Shown here one piece after another: positions 44,901-54,769 of a DNA stretch of 64,000 bases. This DNA is from Gigaspora margarita. Taxonomy: Eukaryota > Glomeromycota > Glomeromycetes > Diversisporales > Gigasporaceae. Location: assembly GCA_009809945.1 (NCBI GenBank), contig WTPW01000202.1, forward strand, positions 476,548 to 540,547, in the 5' to 3' direction. Position 1 is the stretch's first letter, and the number at the start of each line of letters is the position of its first letter. The translations under genes were made by a program, and so were the position numbers. The notes under the pieces are model-generated. The model searched no databases, had not been told where the DNA came from, and saw only the letters and a list, made by a program, of their open reading frames with translations.

Positions 44901-47850
44901 TTAAGTATCAAATGTTACTTGTTTTCTTTCAAAGGTATTATTAATTTTGGGTCCAGGCGGCAGTTCTTTTATAGGTTCTTTTTCCTTAATAATTTCTTCT
45001 TTTGGTTTAATTAATTCTTTATTACTTTCAATTGGTCCCATATGCCTGCTTAGCCAATCTGATATGTTATTTGTTGATCCTTTAATATATTGTATCTCCT
45101 TGATGTTGTAGTTTCCATCTATTTCTAATTTCTATGATTTCATCGTTTGATTTCTTGGCATCTTCCCTGCTTTAGCTACTCCTGTATTATCTGTTCGTAT
45201 TATGATTGGTTTATTTCCTATATAGTGTCTCCAATTTTTCAAGTAAAAATATTTTGCATACAGTTCTTTCTGTATCGATCTCTATAATCTTTGGCTTTGT
45301 GTAAGAGAATATGATCCAAATTCTATTACTTCTTCTTCTGATTTAGTAAGTTCTTTATCTTCTTTAGTTCCTTTTTTCGTGCTTCTTTTGTTTTATAATG
45401 TGCTAGTTCTGGGTTGATTTGTTTAAGTACTGCACCAATTCCATTGTCTGAGGCGTCTGTTTCTAAAATCAGTTGATATCCCTTCTTTGGGTAAGTTAAA
45501 GCTATTGCATTATATACTTTATCTTTGAGTTCTTCGAATGCTTTTTGGCATTCTGAGGTCCATTCGAATTTCTTATTTTTCTTTAATAGATCATATATTG
45601 GTGCAGCTATTATAGCAAAGTTTTTTATGAATCTTCTAAAGTAATTCATAAATCCTATAAATTTCCTAACTCCTGGTACATCTGTTGGTGGTTTAAGTTT
45701 TTTAACTTCTTTAATTTTTACTTAATTTGGTGATATTTGTACATATTTAACTTTGTGGTTCAAGATCATTATTTCTTCTTTAATAAATTCACATTTTTCT
45801 GCTTTGAGTGTTATTGCCCCCTTTTTATGCGTTCGAATACCATTTGAATATGTTTGATGTGGTCTCTCACAGAGTTGGATGCAATTGTTAGATCAGCCAT
45901 ATATACATATACAAATGGATAGTCTCTAAACAATTCATACATATAATGCATCATATATGCGGGTACTGTTTTAATACCCATAGGGCATTTATTAAACTCG
46001 TATTTTCCTTTACCAGGAAAAAATACAACAGTTAAATATTTATCTTGTTTCCTAAGAGGGAACTAATAAAACGCACTCTTAAAATCACAAGTGAAAAAAA
46101 TTTTATGGCTTGCTAATTTTTGTAACAAGACATTAATGTTTGGGATTTCATAAGGGTCGTCTTTAAGGTATTTATTTAAGTTTGAATAATCTACTGTGGC
46201 TCTATAACTGCTGTCAGGTTTTGGTACTATCACCAATGGTGACATCCAAGTAGATTTGGATGGGTCAATATGTCCACTTTCTCTGAGTTCTGTATATAAT
46301 TTGTCTGCTTGTTCTATTTGGTCCTCTGAGTATTGTCTTATTTTGTTTGCTTTTATTTTAAAAAGTATATCTTTTTCAGGTACTGTAAGATCTAATGTTA
46401 TTTCTTCGAACATTTCCTTGTTGAAGGATGTTCCTTTTTCAATTTTTCTTCTAAATATTTGAATAAATTCTTCAAATATTGGTTTCATTGTACTCCTATA
46501 ATTCTCGTGAGTATTATTTACTAAGATTTTTAGTCTTTATTTTTCTGGTATTTCTTTTTTATCAATTTCTATTTTATATTTATGATAATAGAATATTTCT
46601 TTAATAGTTTTTATGTTGCCAATATATTGTTTTTCTGCTATTTTCTTTGTGTTATTTGTATAATTGATTGCCCATATCTGGCGATCGTTAATTATTCCGG
46701 GTTGTATGCATATTCCTTCTTTGGCAATATGCATTAGAGTTGTTACCAGGTAATCTCCTTTTTTGTCAATTTTTATTGGTGTCCATGTGTAAGGTTTTAG
46801 TATACATTCTTTATTTGTTTTTAATTGCGTTCCTGTTCCTAATGTAGGTATTATGTATCTTCTAATTTTATTTGATATGTGTCCAAGTTCTTCGTGTATA
46901 CTTATTTTAGTTTTTCTTGCTTTTAGCAGTTTTTCTTTTATTTTTTTGATTTCTATATTGTATAGTTCGTATCCAAAAGAGGTTTGATCATCTTTTGGTT
47001 CTGCTGGTGTACTTGGTCTATTTTGTATTGGTCTCATGAATGGCGATTCTGAGTCTTCGTCTATTCCAATTTCTAATCCTTCTTGATTATATTCAGGGTT
47101 CTGTTCATTTTGTTCATTCTGCTTACTCTGTTCTTCTTTTTGTTTTTGTACTCGTTCATATTCTTCTTGAAGTTCTTTTTTAGAATCTTCTAATGCCTGT
47201 TTATAGTTAGTTCTATTTTGTTTTCTATATGTTCTTCTTTCACTTGATATTTTCCTTCTTCTAGTGAATTCCGGGTTATTCTGTTCACTATCTATATTTT
47301 CTATTGCTTCGTCTTTTATTATATTCATTCTTAGATCAGTGTTATTTTTCTTTTTTCCTCCGGATATATAGTTTATTGCACTACTTAGTGTTGTACGTTT
47401 TGGCTGTCCACAGCCTTTTTTGGCTTGTCCACATTCAAAATTGTCCAAACGTCCAAGATTGTCCAAAGCTTGTCCAGGCTTTAATAATTAATAAATCTAT
47501 CTAAAAAATATATATCTATATATTTTTTTATGTGCTGAACACATTCTAGTTAAAATTAAAATAGGTTATCTTAATAAAATTTTAAGTAATTTTACTTTAT
47601 TTAATTGTTCAAAATTGTCCAAGATTGTCCAAGACATTGTCCAAGGCTGTCCCGTAACAACACTGGCACTACTTATTCCTTTAGTTATAAAGTTACTACT
47701 TTGAGATATTTCTTGTTGTTTATATAAGTTTTCATTATCTTCTATTTCTATCTCTCCTTGTGATGTAAGTTTTCGTCTGTTCCTACTTCGTAGGTTTCCT
47801 GATAGTCTATTGGTAATGTTGTTGGTTTATTATCATTTAAATGCATACTT
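44901..47850 (-). pseudogene. Linker, reverse transcriptase and RNase H polyprotein (Ty3/caulimovirid-like)
   Basis: Acidic, low-complexity start (split by MITE 47386-47665), then a dUTPase-like linker (PYTWTPIKIDKKGDYLVTTL, 46790-46740), in-frame TAA 46539-46537, and the RT: IEQADKLYTELRESGHIDPS, STWMSPLVIVPKPDSSYRA, VDYSNLNKYL, motif A CDFKSAFY then TAG 46065-46063 then FPLR, CPMGIKTVPAYM, and YMADLTIAS where YxDD is expected. One frameshift lies at the A5G5 run near 45820. The thumb ends FIGFMNYFRRFIKNFA. RNase H follows (LETDASDNGIGAVLKQ, then, after a shift near 45360, EFGSYSLTQSQ, KELYAKYFYLKNWRHYI, IIIRTDNTGVAKAG). It ends TAA 44903-44901. No protease motif was found in it. Confidence 0.85.
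47386..47665. mobile_element. hAT-type MITE, 280 bp, in the pol gene
   Basis: The ends TAGTGTTGTACG and, inverted, CAGTGTTGTTACG are flanked by the exact 8-bp duplication GCACTACT (47378-47385 and 47666-47673). Arrays of TTGTCCAAR words near both ends are probably transposase sites. Removing it with one duplication copy joins KGISSAINYISGG in frame. The ATG of the longest local frame (MDNLGRLDNFE, 47466) lies inside this MITE and is not the true start. Confidence 0.9.
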
Positions 47851-48641
47851 GGTATGCTACTTGTACTTGTCATGCTATCAATACTAGGCTTTTTTATTAT
47901 TTTTGATGTCACTTCATCTTGTATTATTAAGGGTTTTAATCCTTCATTTTTTTTATAATTTGATCCATAGTTTGTTGCAGCTACTCGTTTTCCATCTTTC
48001 TTGATAAGGTTTTTTGTAAATTTATTATGTTTTCTCTAAATTTCTTTATCTTTTAGGTCACTTTCATTGTCTGAATTTTGGTCAATGGTTTTCTTTAGTT
48101 CTTGTTCTTTTTGTGCTTTTTCTCGTTCTATTTCTTTTAATTGTTCGCTTTCTACTTTTAATTGTTTAAATAAATCATCTGTGCTATTTATCTTGACTAT
48201 TTTCATTTTATTAGGGCTTTTTAATCTTTCTCGCATGAATTCATTATACTTAATATCTGCTTGGTTTCTTCATTCCTTATCTGGGTCATTTACAGATGTT
48301 CTTAATAGCTCCTGTTGTATGGCTTGTTTTTCGTAGTCTTCAAGCTGCCTATATTTGTTTAATGTTAAGCTTAATAGTTTATTTGCATCATTTTGGTATT
48401 CTATTTCTTTTCTTCATATCTCTTTTTTAACAGAGTCTTGTGTTATTTCATTTTGTCTATCTACCCATTGTATTGCATTTCACAATTTTTCTCTTTCGGT
48501 ACCAGAATGTTTTCTTACTTCTTCTAGTAACATGGGTATTTCTTGTATCATTTTCTAATTTTTATGGATATCCTTGTTGTCCATTCTTGCTATTTTTAGG
48601 TGGTTTGTTTCTATGTTTGCAATATCTTCCATTAGTTTTTC
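47750..48641 (-). pseudogene. Charged coiled-coil segment between endonuclease IV and pol
   Basis: The frame is continuous with the endonuclease IV gene but broken by six or more stops (TAA at 48642; TAG after DIHKN; TGA after REKL, VKKEI and DPDKE; TAG after LKDKEI). The text between is fluent: LLEEVRKHSGTEREK, NAIQWVDRQNEITQDSVKK, ANKLLSLTLNKYRQLEDYEK, RNQADIKYNEFMRERLKS. All three TGAs suit Trp. It may be the C-terminal part of one long polyprotein reaching from the endonuclease into the pol linker, or a separate protein. Confidence 0.5.
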
Positions 48642-50318
48642 TTAATCTGTTATTAGTTCTTCTGGATTTTCTTCTTTTCGCAACCTTTTAATTTCTTCTA
48701 AGTCATCATTCATCTTTCTGAATACATTTGTGAATGATGGCAAGGTTGGCAATTTATTGTTTTTCTTCTTTGAAGGTCCTATTACTGGTAAATATTTATT
48801 TCTTAACTCATTTATTTTGTAAGTTATTTGTCCTGTTTTATCATTCTGAATGTTCTTTCTTGCAGTATCTTCTTGTTCATTTTGATGTCTTTCTTTTCTT
48901 TCTAAGCTTAAATTCTTTAAAGAATTTGTTAAATAATCCATTGGATCTATTGGGTTTTCTTGATAATTATTTACAATTTTCATTGGTAAATTACTATATT
49001 GTATTCCTTTTCTTGGATCCCATTTATTTAATTCTTTGATTCTATCTGTTAGTTCTTTTGTTAATTCCATATCTGATGGTAATATGTTCATAGCGTAATA
49101 TCTTAGCGTTTGTACTTCTTTTATTTGTTCTTGTTTATCCCAGTCCTTTTTTCTGAGTGTTTCTAGTATTGCAGCTCCTTTACATTGTTGTACTATGGTT
49201 TTAAATATTTCTTGGGGTAATAATCCTGTAAGCAGGTGTTCGTGGATATCATGTCCACTTCCAAAGATTGTTTCTTTGATTTGATATGTACAGCTGTTTT
49301 TGTCTTGAATAGTTCTAGTGTGAACCATATTATTTATGTGGCAAAGTTGGATATCTTTTCTATGCTTTGTTAAGACTTTATTATAGTCTTCTGTTGTTCT
49401 TCCTGCTCCAGCTACAAAATAATGTTGTGTGTCAAAGCACAACTTAATTCTATCTATTGTTTTTTCAGTTGCAGGGTTTTTCTTATACCGATTTTTTTTA
49501 TGAACCTTGTTTCTTATTTCCAATAGTTCTTCTATTGTTGCACCGTAGCATTTATTTGCTGCTAAGTTTTCTAATAGTATCGTGACGTCTGTTTCTTTAG
49601 TTTGTTTTAATATTTCCTGCAGGTTTTCTATTACGTCCGATTTGTTATTATTTCGAGCTGTTCCAATATGAAGTACGTAGTTTCTGGCTCCTAAATTATG
49701 TGCTCTTTGCACTTCTTCTATTATTCTTTTTGTTTTCCAATTTATGTTCCCTTGCTAGTTTATTGGTCTTCCACTTAAGTCTAGTCCCATAGTTGCATAT
49801 ATTACCAACTTTAGTTGGGATCTTGTGTTGCTTTCTATTATCCTAATATCATTTTCGATATCAGGTAAGCCTCTTATCAACGTTATTTGGTTTTGTTCAA
49901 ATTTGTTTTTGAATTCTCCTTTTGCAGGTATATATTGTACAAAGTTTTGTATAATATTACTTCCATTTTGTATGACTGCTTCTACAATATCTTTCTATAG
50001 ACCATCGCATGTTATACCTATTAATTTCTTTCTATGCTTATTTCTTTCACATTGCTTATAGAATAATTGCAATGCATTTGAATCTATATATGCTATTGTA
50101 AATAGGTCATATTTGATTCTTTCGTTATGTTCTTTTCATGTTATTTCACTAAGTTCTTTTGGAATATCTTCTTGTTTAGGCAAGGCCTTCATCTGTTGGG
50201 TTTGCCTCATTTTCTTTGGTTTTATTAGGGTGCTTGTTTTTTTTCCTTTATTTGATTTGTCGAGTGCCTTGTTTTCTTTTAGCTTTTTATTGGTTCTTTT
50301 TAATCCTCTTGAAGTCAT
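48642..50318 (-). pseudogene. nfo-like: Endonuclease IV (class II AP endonuclease) domain protein
   Basis: A basic N-terminal linker from MTSRGLKRTNK (50318) precedes an endonuclease IV TIM barrel. Landmarks in order: KLIGITCDGL then, after TAG 49997-49995, KDIVEAVIQNGSNIIQNFV; LVIYATMGLDLSGRPIN, then TAG 49757-49755; GARNYVLHIGTA; TILLENLAANKCYGAT; CFDTQHYFVAGA; QLCHINNM; GSGHDIHEHLLTG; AAILETLRKKDW. These match the metal-ligand segments of the family: His in LHIGT, Glu in LEN, DTQH, HINN, DIH, and LET. The expected first His (HA-Y) is Tyr (TAT). The domain would cleave DNA at abasic sites. A TGA at 50138-50136 also interrupts. A 200-residue helical C-terminal extension follows. Confidence 0.8.
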
Positions 50319-50319
50319 A

Positions 50320-50506
50320 ATTGATTTCCTATATTTTAAGGTTGGTATGCCTTGTTTTCTTTTAACCTTTAATTTGTTAATATTTAGTTGGTCTCTGTTG
50401 CTTTCACTAGTGAGTTCTGTTTTTATTGGGTTGGGCGCCTTGTTTTCTTTTAACCAAAAGGAAATAGGTGCCTTATCTTCAGTTTTGTTGGCTGAGTTTG
50501 TTACTG
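50320..50506 (-). repeat. Basic linker with repeated LKENKAP unit
   Basis: The nucleotide word GGTTAAAAGAAAACAAGGCG (transcript sense), often followed by CCCAAC, recurs at about 50265, 50345, 50425 and 50560. It encodes LKENKAPN in three copies and a shifted VKRKQGIP in a fourth. The minus-strand frame is open from here into the endonuclease gene (TEDKAPISFWLKENKAPNP), so it is probably the N-terminal extension of that gene, shifted against 50977-50507. Confidence 0.6.
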
Positions 50507-50977
50507 TTATTTTAGTTTGCTAGCTAGGTTTTTTAGGTTCATTACTTTTTCATTGTTGGGCGCCTTGTTTTCTTTTAACCTTTTGCTTTTTGCCTCGGGT
50601 CTTTGAATCCTCTTATTTGCCTTTGAACTTGCAAAAAATTTATGGTGAAATGTGGATACTCGAAACTTGCTATTAGATTTATCCTCAAAGTATACTTCAG
50701 ATAGGTTTGGCAGTAGCCTCCGAGCATTGCCGTAACTATTGTATGCATTGTACTTTTTATGTTTGCACAGCTGTTGTATGAGAACTCTTTGGTTATATAT
50801 AGATTGATTATTTATGAGGATCTGGTGGTTCTTTTGGTCTTTTGATATTCCTATTTGTGATTGGTGTTTATTACTAAGGAGGATGTACTTTGATTCTGTA
50901 TTTAGCACATCTATTTTTAGGTTCTTTGTTAGGTACTCATTGATCTTTATGTCAATGAGTATTGGGCATGCTCCCAT
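50507..50977 (-). CDS. Unrecognised protein after gag; possible degenerate protease
   Basis: 156 codons, starting MGACPILIDIKINEYLTK at an ATG directly after the gag stop (TAAATG). The first 60 residues have a beta pattern (PILIDIKINEYLTKNLKIDV then YILLSNKHQ) reminiscent of retroviral-type aspartic proteases, which normally follow gag, but no DTG or DSG triad is present. The C-terminus is basic, with KRLKENKAPNN. A frameshift near 50510 seems to separate it from the downstream linker-endonuclease frame. Calling it a protease would be speculation. Confidence 0.45.
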   Translation of the reverse strand: MGACPILIDIKINEYLTKNLKIDVLNTESKYILLSNKHQSQIGISKDQKNHQILINNQSIYNQRVLIQQLCKHKKYNAYNSYGNARRLLPNLSEVYFEDKSNSKFRVSTFHHKFFASSKANKRIQRPEAKSKRLKENKAPNNEKVMNLKNLASKLK

Positions 50978-52892
50978 TTAGAAATAATAATCATTTTCAT
51001 TTCCAGATTCAGATGTTGGTTCTAATATTTCTGATGGGTATTCATCTTGGTTTAGTTGTTTCTTGGTTTTAAGGTTATATGTTTCATATTCTGATTCTTC
51101 GCTTGATTCTTCTGATGATTCAGTTTCTTCTGTGGTAGAAGAGTCTTCTTGATTTTCAAGGTTATATTGTTCTTGGTACTTTGTGAATCTTATATATTCA
51201 TCAAAGTTTTTTCTTTCATTATTATAATATCCCTTATGTTTCTTTTTTTCAGAATGGAATACCATTGGGTCTTCTATTCCTTCTTCTTCTTTTTGGTATT
51301 TGTAACAACTGTTGATAAAATGTGTGTTCGTTTTGCAGTGATCATACCACATTTTCTTGTTCTTATATTTTTCTTTATCGTAGGGTCGTTCTTTCTTTTG
51401 GAATTGTCCTGATGAATCTTTTGAGTAAAATGATGATTTCCTTGCTCTTTTTTCTCTAGGCTTGTATGAATCTTTTCCTTTTCTTAAGAGTTTCCATTTC
51501 TTATATTCGTCTCTTGATTTCCATTTTCTTCCTTTTCTGTCGGTATATCTATTTCCTTTACTATATTCTTTCTTATATTTCTTATCTTTTGAATAGTTGT
51601 CTTTTGAGTAATTCTTTCCTTTGTTGTTCTTATTAGGTCTATTCTTATTTTTGAGTCTACATTCACTCATTAGGTGTCCTTTTCTTTTACAATGATAACA
51701 TTTCATGTTCCTGAGGGGTACTATCCCATAGTCTCCTTTCTTGAATTGATTACTCTTTTTCTTTTCATTGTCGTGATATTCTTTTTTATTGCTGAAGTGT
51801 ACTTGTTTCTTTTCAAATTGTTCTCTAAAGTATTGTCCTACTCTTCCTGATTTGTAGTAGTCATATACTCTTTCTAATGCTGCAAAGAATTGTTCAGTAG
51901 TTGTAATATTATTATTAATTAGGTTCATTTGGCTTTTGTAGTCTTCTTGGTCATGTCGTCCTTGTGGTAACATTTCTTCCAATGTTATTTGTAATCCTCC
52001 TAAGAATGATGTATTGTTTTGGGATAGGTTCAGGTCTCTTATAAATTTGGTTTGGAAGTTTGATGCTTCGTTTATTTCTAGTAAATATTTAGGTTCAAAT
52101 CTAATTTTGTTGAAGTCTTTTTGTTTTTCTTTAATCATTTTTGGTGTTATATATGTTTTATCAAACCATAGTCTAAATGATACTTGTCTTGATTGTCTAT
52201 CATTATCTTCACATGTTAAGTTTCCTTGTCCTTTTTCTCCATTGTGAGCAGCTTCATATATTACATTCATTGCTTCTGAGAAGTTGGTTTTGTCTAGTAA
52301 AAAGATTCTTGGATCATCTTGTACTGATTCCCAATCATGCCTTCTTCTTGCTCCATTATGAAAGTCACTAACAAAGTATCCTGTTAGGTCAGCCATATGT
52401 GTTTCATAGTGCAAATATCTTTCATAGTCGAAACACGATATTGCTAGTTTGTGTATTAAGTTCTTCATAAATACTATATTATATGCTCCTAATTTTTCTC
52501 CTTCATCTCTTGCTAAATCTGCTCTTATTTCATCTGGTGTACATCATATATATCCCTTGTCTGCAGTTCCAATAAAGTATCCTGGTATTAATAGATCTAA
52601 AGGTACGTATACTTGTATTGCATGTTCAAAATGGTTTCTAAATTGTACCCAATTTATTCCATTAAATACCATTCCATTCATTAGGGTTTTAAAATTAATT
52701 TTGTTTAGATCGGGAAATTCTACTATTGCTATTTTTGTTTTATGGTTCAAAGTTAGGTCTAATTTGTGTATATAGATAAAATTGTACGTAGTCTCTAATA
52801 TATAGGTTTTCTAGTTCAAGTCCTTTTTGTAGGGTTCCTTTATCTTTGGATAGATGTCCTATAGTTATGTATGTTAGAGAGTCTTTATTTCA
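50978..52892 (-). pseudogene. Gag-like protein with CCHC knuckle
   Basis: The frame 52468-50978 is open for 496 codons. Upstream the same reading extends across TGA 52546-52544 (KGYI-TGA-CTPDEIR), a +1 shift at about 52745 and a further TGA 52892-52890 (IS-TGA-NKDSLTYITIGHL), so the whole protein is about 640 residues. The N-terminal half is globular (INWVQFRNHFEHAIQVYV). Then comes a linker with DQEDYKSQMNLINNNITTT and YDYYKSGRVGQYF, a CCHC knuckle (CYHCKRKGHLMSEC, near 51700), a very Lys/Arg-rich region, a second Cys group (CKTNTHFINSC) and an acidic tail (STTEETESSEESSEESE). This is the layout of Gag or a caulimovirid-like coat protein. It ends TAA next to the next ATG. Confidence 0.75.
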
Positions 52893-53182
52893 GGAAATTT
52901 TCTTTTAATTGGTTTTGGATTTAATTCTGTTTTCTGTTTTTCAAGTTTTTCTTTATATATTGTTTCAAGTCTTTCTAGTGTTTCAAGTACTTTTATTATA
53001 GTATTATATTCTCTTGCTATTAATGTTATTTGATATGCTGGTGCACTATCAAAGTATTCTTTGAATTGACTTTGTATTTTTCTTTTTCTTGGTTCGTGGT
53101 AACTTATGCTTGGGTATAATGTTAGCCAGTAGTTGAGTGAAAATTCTGTTAACTTTGTTGTGTTACTATGTAGATTTTGCAT
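52874..53182 (-). CDS. Small helical protein
   Basis: 102 codons, starting MQNLHSNTTKLTEF, overlapping the previous gene by 17 bases. C-terminal helix LETLERLETIYKEKLEKQK, then a basic proline-containing end. Not recognised. Confidence 0.5.
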   Translation of the reverse strand: MQNLHSNTTKLTEFSLNYWLTLYPSISYHEPRKRKIQSQFKEYFDSAPAYQITLIAREYNTIIKVLETLERLETIYKEKLEKQKTELNPKPIKRKFPEIKTL

Positions 53183-53477
53183 TCAGGTACTTTTGGTCTG
53201 TAATCTTGGTTAAATATTCTAAGTTCTGATGATATGCAGTTGCTATATCCTTTATATATTCTTTTGGTTCTCCTTTCCTTATACAATTGATTATATATGC
53301 TTGTATTAGTTCTGCTCTTGCTAATGCTCTTTTATCAATTATGACTTTGCTTTTATTAAAGATAGTTTCTTCGTTTTCGTCTAATGGCCTATAGCTTTTT
53401 GGTTTAAGTATTTCTTCTGTTTGTAGTTCTTGAAATCTTTGTTCGATATCTTTTATATATTCTTTAGGATTTTGCAT
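53166..53477 (-). CDS. Small helical protein
   Basis: 103 codons, starting MQNPKEYIKDIEQRFQEL. The ATG overlaps the upstream stop as TAATG. It has long charged helices (RALARAELIQAYIINCIRKG). Not recognised. Confidence 0.5.
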   Translation of the reverse strand: MQNPKEYIKDIEQRFQELQTEEILKPKSYRPLDENEETIFNKSKVIIDKRALARAELIQAYIINCIRKGEPKEYIKDIATAYHQNLEYLTKITDQKYLNAKST

Positions 53478-54466
53478 TAAACTGTTGGTTGTATAGGTGT
53501 TATGGTGCTATCGATTTGGTTTGCTAGTTGTAATATTCTTGTTTGTTCTCGTTCTGCTATTATGAGTTTGTTATTGAGTCTTTGTTTATATCCGAAGTAT
53601 ACTGCTAATATAAATGTGAATACTGCTATTAATGCTATTACTATCCCTTAGATTGTAGTATGACACAGACAAATTTGCCTGCGTTTTTGCACTTTTTTTG
53701 CTCTAATTTACTTTTTTGAAATATCAAAATAATTAAATAAAACTTTGTACAATTATATTTGAAAATAAGGATTATTTTTTTGCAAAATTAGTTTTCATAT
53801 TGTAAGAAAAAAATTTTAAGTTATATATAAGCTAAAAATAGATATCTTTAAGAAAAAAAATTTTTAAAAAATTTTATCATAATTTCTCTGTAATCTTATT
53901 TAGTTTTAGTTTTAAAGCTATAGTTCTTAAGACAATATTGTAGTTTATATAAAGGATAATAACTTTTATTATTGCAACTTTAATGATTTATTTGTAAAAA
54001 TCAAGACTTGTATTAGAAGTAAAAGTTTTTTTTATAGACGGGAACATATAAAATTTAAGAAAATCTAAAGAAAAATTTTAATAGTAAAAATGCTAATACA
54101 AGAACTTTAAACTTTGATTATACTAAAGTTTTCTAATAATTTTAAAAAATTTTTATAACAAAGTTACTAAAACAAAACTTAAAGAATATTTTTTACTTAG
54201 AAAAGGTATAGCTAAAATCAATATTTAAAATTTTATTAAAATTTTATTAAACTTTTTAAAATATGCAGGCAAATTTGTCTGTGTTACAATATAAGGGATA
54301 TCTTCAATTATTACGTTTGAATCTTGAAAATATGATGGTGTTACTGTTGCTATAGTTATTGTTGTTTGGTATATAGTTGTTGGTTGAGCTGTTTGGGTTA
54401 CTGTTATATTTAAGGTCTGGGTTACTGTTGGTAAAATATTGTTAAGAATATGAATTGTTGGCTCAT
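53477..54466 (-). pseudogene. Thr-rich single-pass membrane protein, split by a MITE
   Basis: The first part (54466-54301) is Thr-rich and envelope-like (NITVTQTAQPTTIYQTTITI, ATVTPSYFQDSN). After the MITE 53644-54298 a transmembrane segment follows (VIALIAVFTFILAVYFGY), with a basic stop-transfer KQRLNNK and a helical tail ending PIQPTV-TAA. The ATG next to the preceding stop (TAAATG) is one frame off, so the start is damaged or needs frameshifting. Joining across the MITE also leaves a one-base mismatch in frame. The topology would be type I or III, with the Thr-rich part outside. Confidence 0.55.
53644..54298. mobile_element. MITE with TA target duplication, 655 bp
   Basis: The ends are TCCCTTAGATTGTAGTATGA and, inverted, TCCCTTATATTGTAACACAG, sharing ACAGACAAATTTGCCTGC. 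TA flanks both sides (53642-53643 and 54299-54300), which fits Tc1/mariner-like MITEs. The interior is AT-rich and non-coding. Confidence 0.8.
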
Positions 54467-54769
54467 TTATCTTCTGTTTCTTCCGAAGATAGTACTTCCT
54501 TGTTGAAGTAATTGTTGATATTGTTGTATTTTAATTTGTTGGTCAGGTGGTAGCCTACTTATTTGTTCTGGTATAAGTAGTCTAAGTTCTTGTTGGTATT
54601 GAAATGGTTCTGGTATCTTATTTCTTCTTTGTTTTCTTTTATTACAGCTTTTATATATACAGATAAATATGATGAGTAATACGAATACAATTACTAAGCT
54701 CAGTGAGATAATTGTAGCAGTTTGTGCTGAAATTGGTTCTTGAGTTAAAGTTTGGTTTGTTAAGTTCAT
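54467..54769 (-). CDS. Single-pass membrane protein
   Basis: 100 codons, starting MNLTNQTLTQEPISAQT at an ATG directly after the upstream TAA. A short N-terminal part has two NxT sites (NLT, NQT), then a transmembrane segment (IISLSLVIVFVLLIIFICIY, residues 21-40), a basic stop-transfer (KSCNKRKQRRNK) and a Gln-rich tail (IPEQISRLPPDQQIKIQQYQ). It ends TAA followed at once by ATG. The likely topology is N outside, C inside. Confidence 0.65.
   Translation of the reverse strand: MNLTNQTLTQEPISAQTATIISLSLVIVFVLLIIFICIYKSCNKRKQRRNKIPEPFQYQQELRLLIPEQISRLPPDQQIKIQQYQQLLQQGSTIFGRNRR

Noticed and set aside
46537..47466. MDNLGRLDNFE as the start of the pol protein
   Set aside because: This ATG and the first 27 or so codons lie in the hAT-type MITE 47386-47665; the coding text resumes on the far side of the MITE in the same sense.
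50507..50977. Aspartic protease after gag
   Set aside because: The place and beta-rich start would suit, but no DTG/DSG triad can be seen, so I did not call it.
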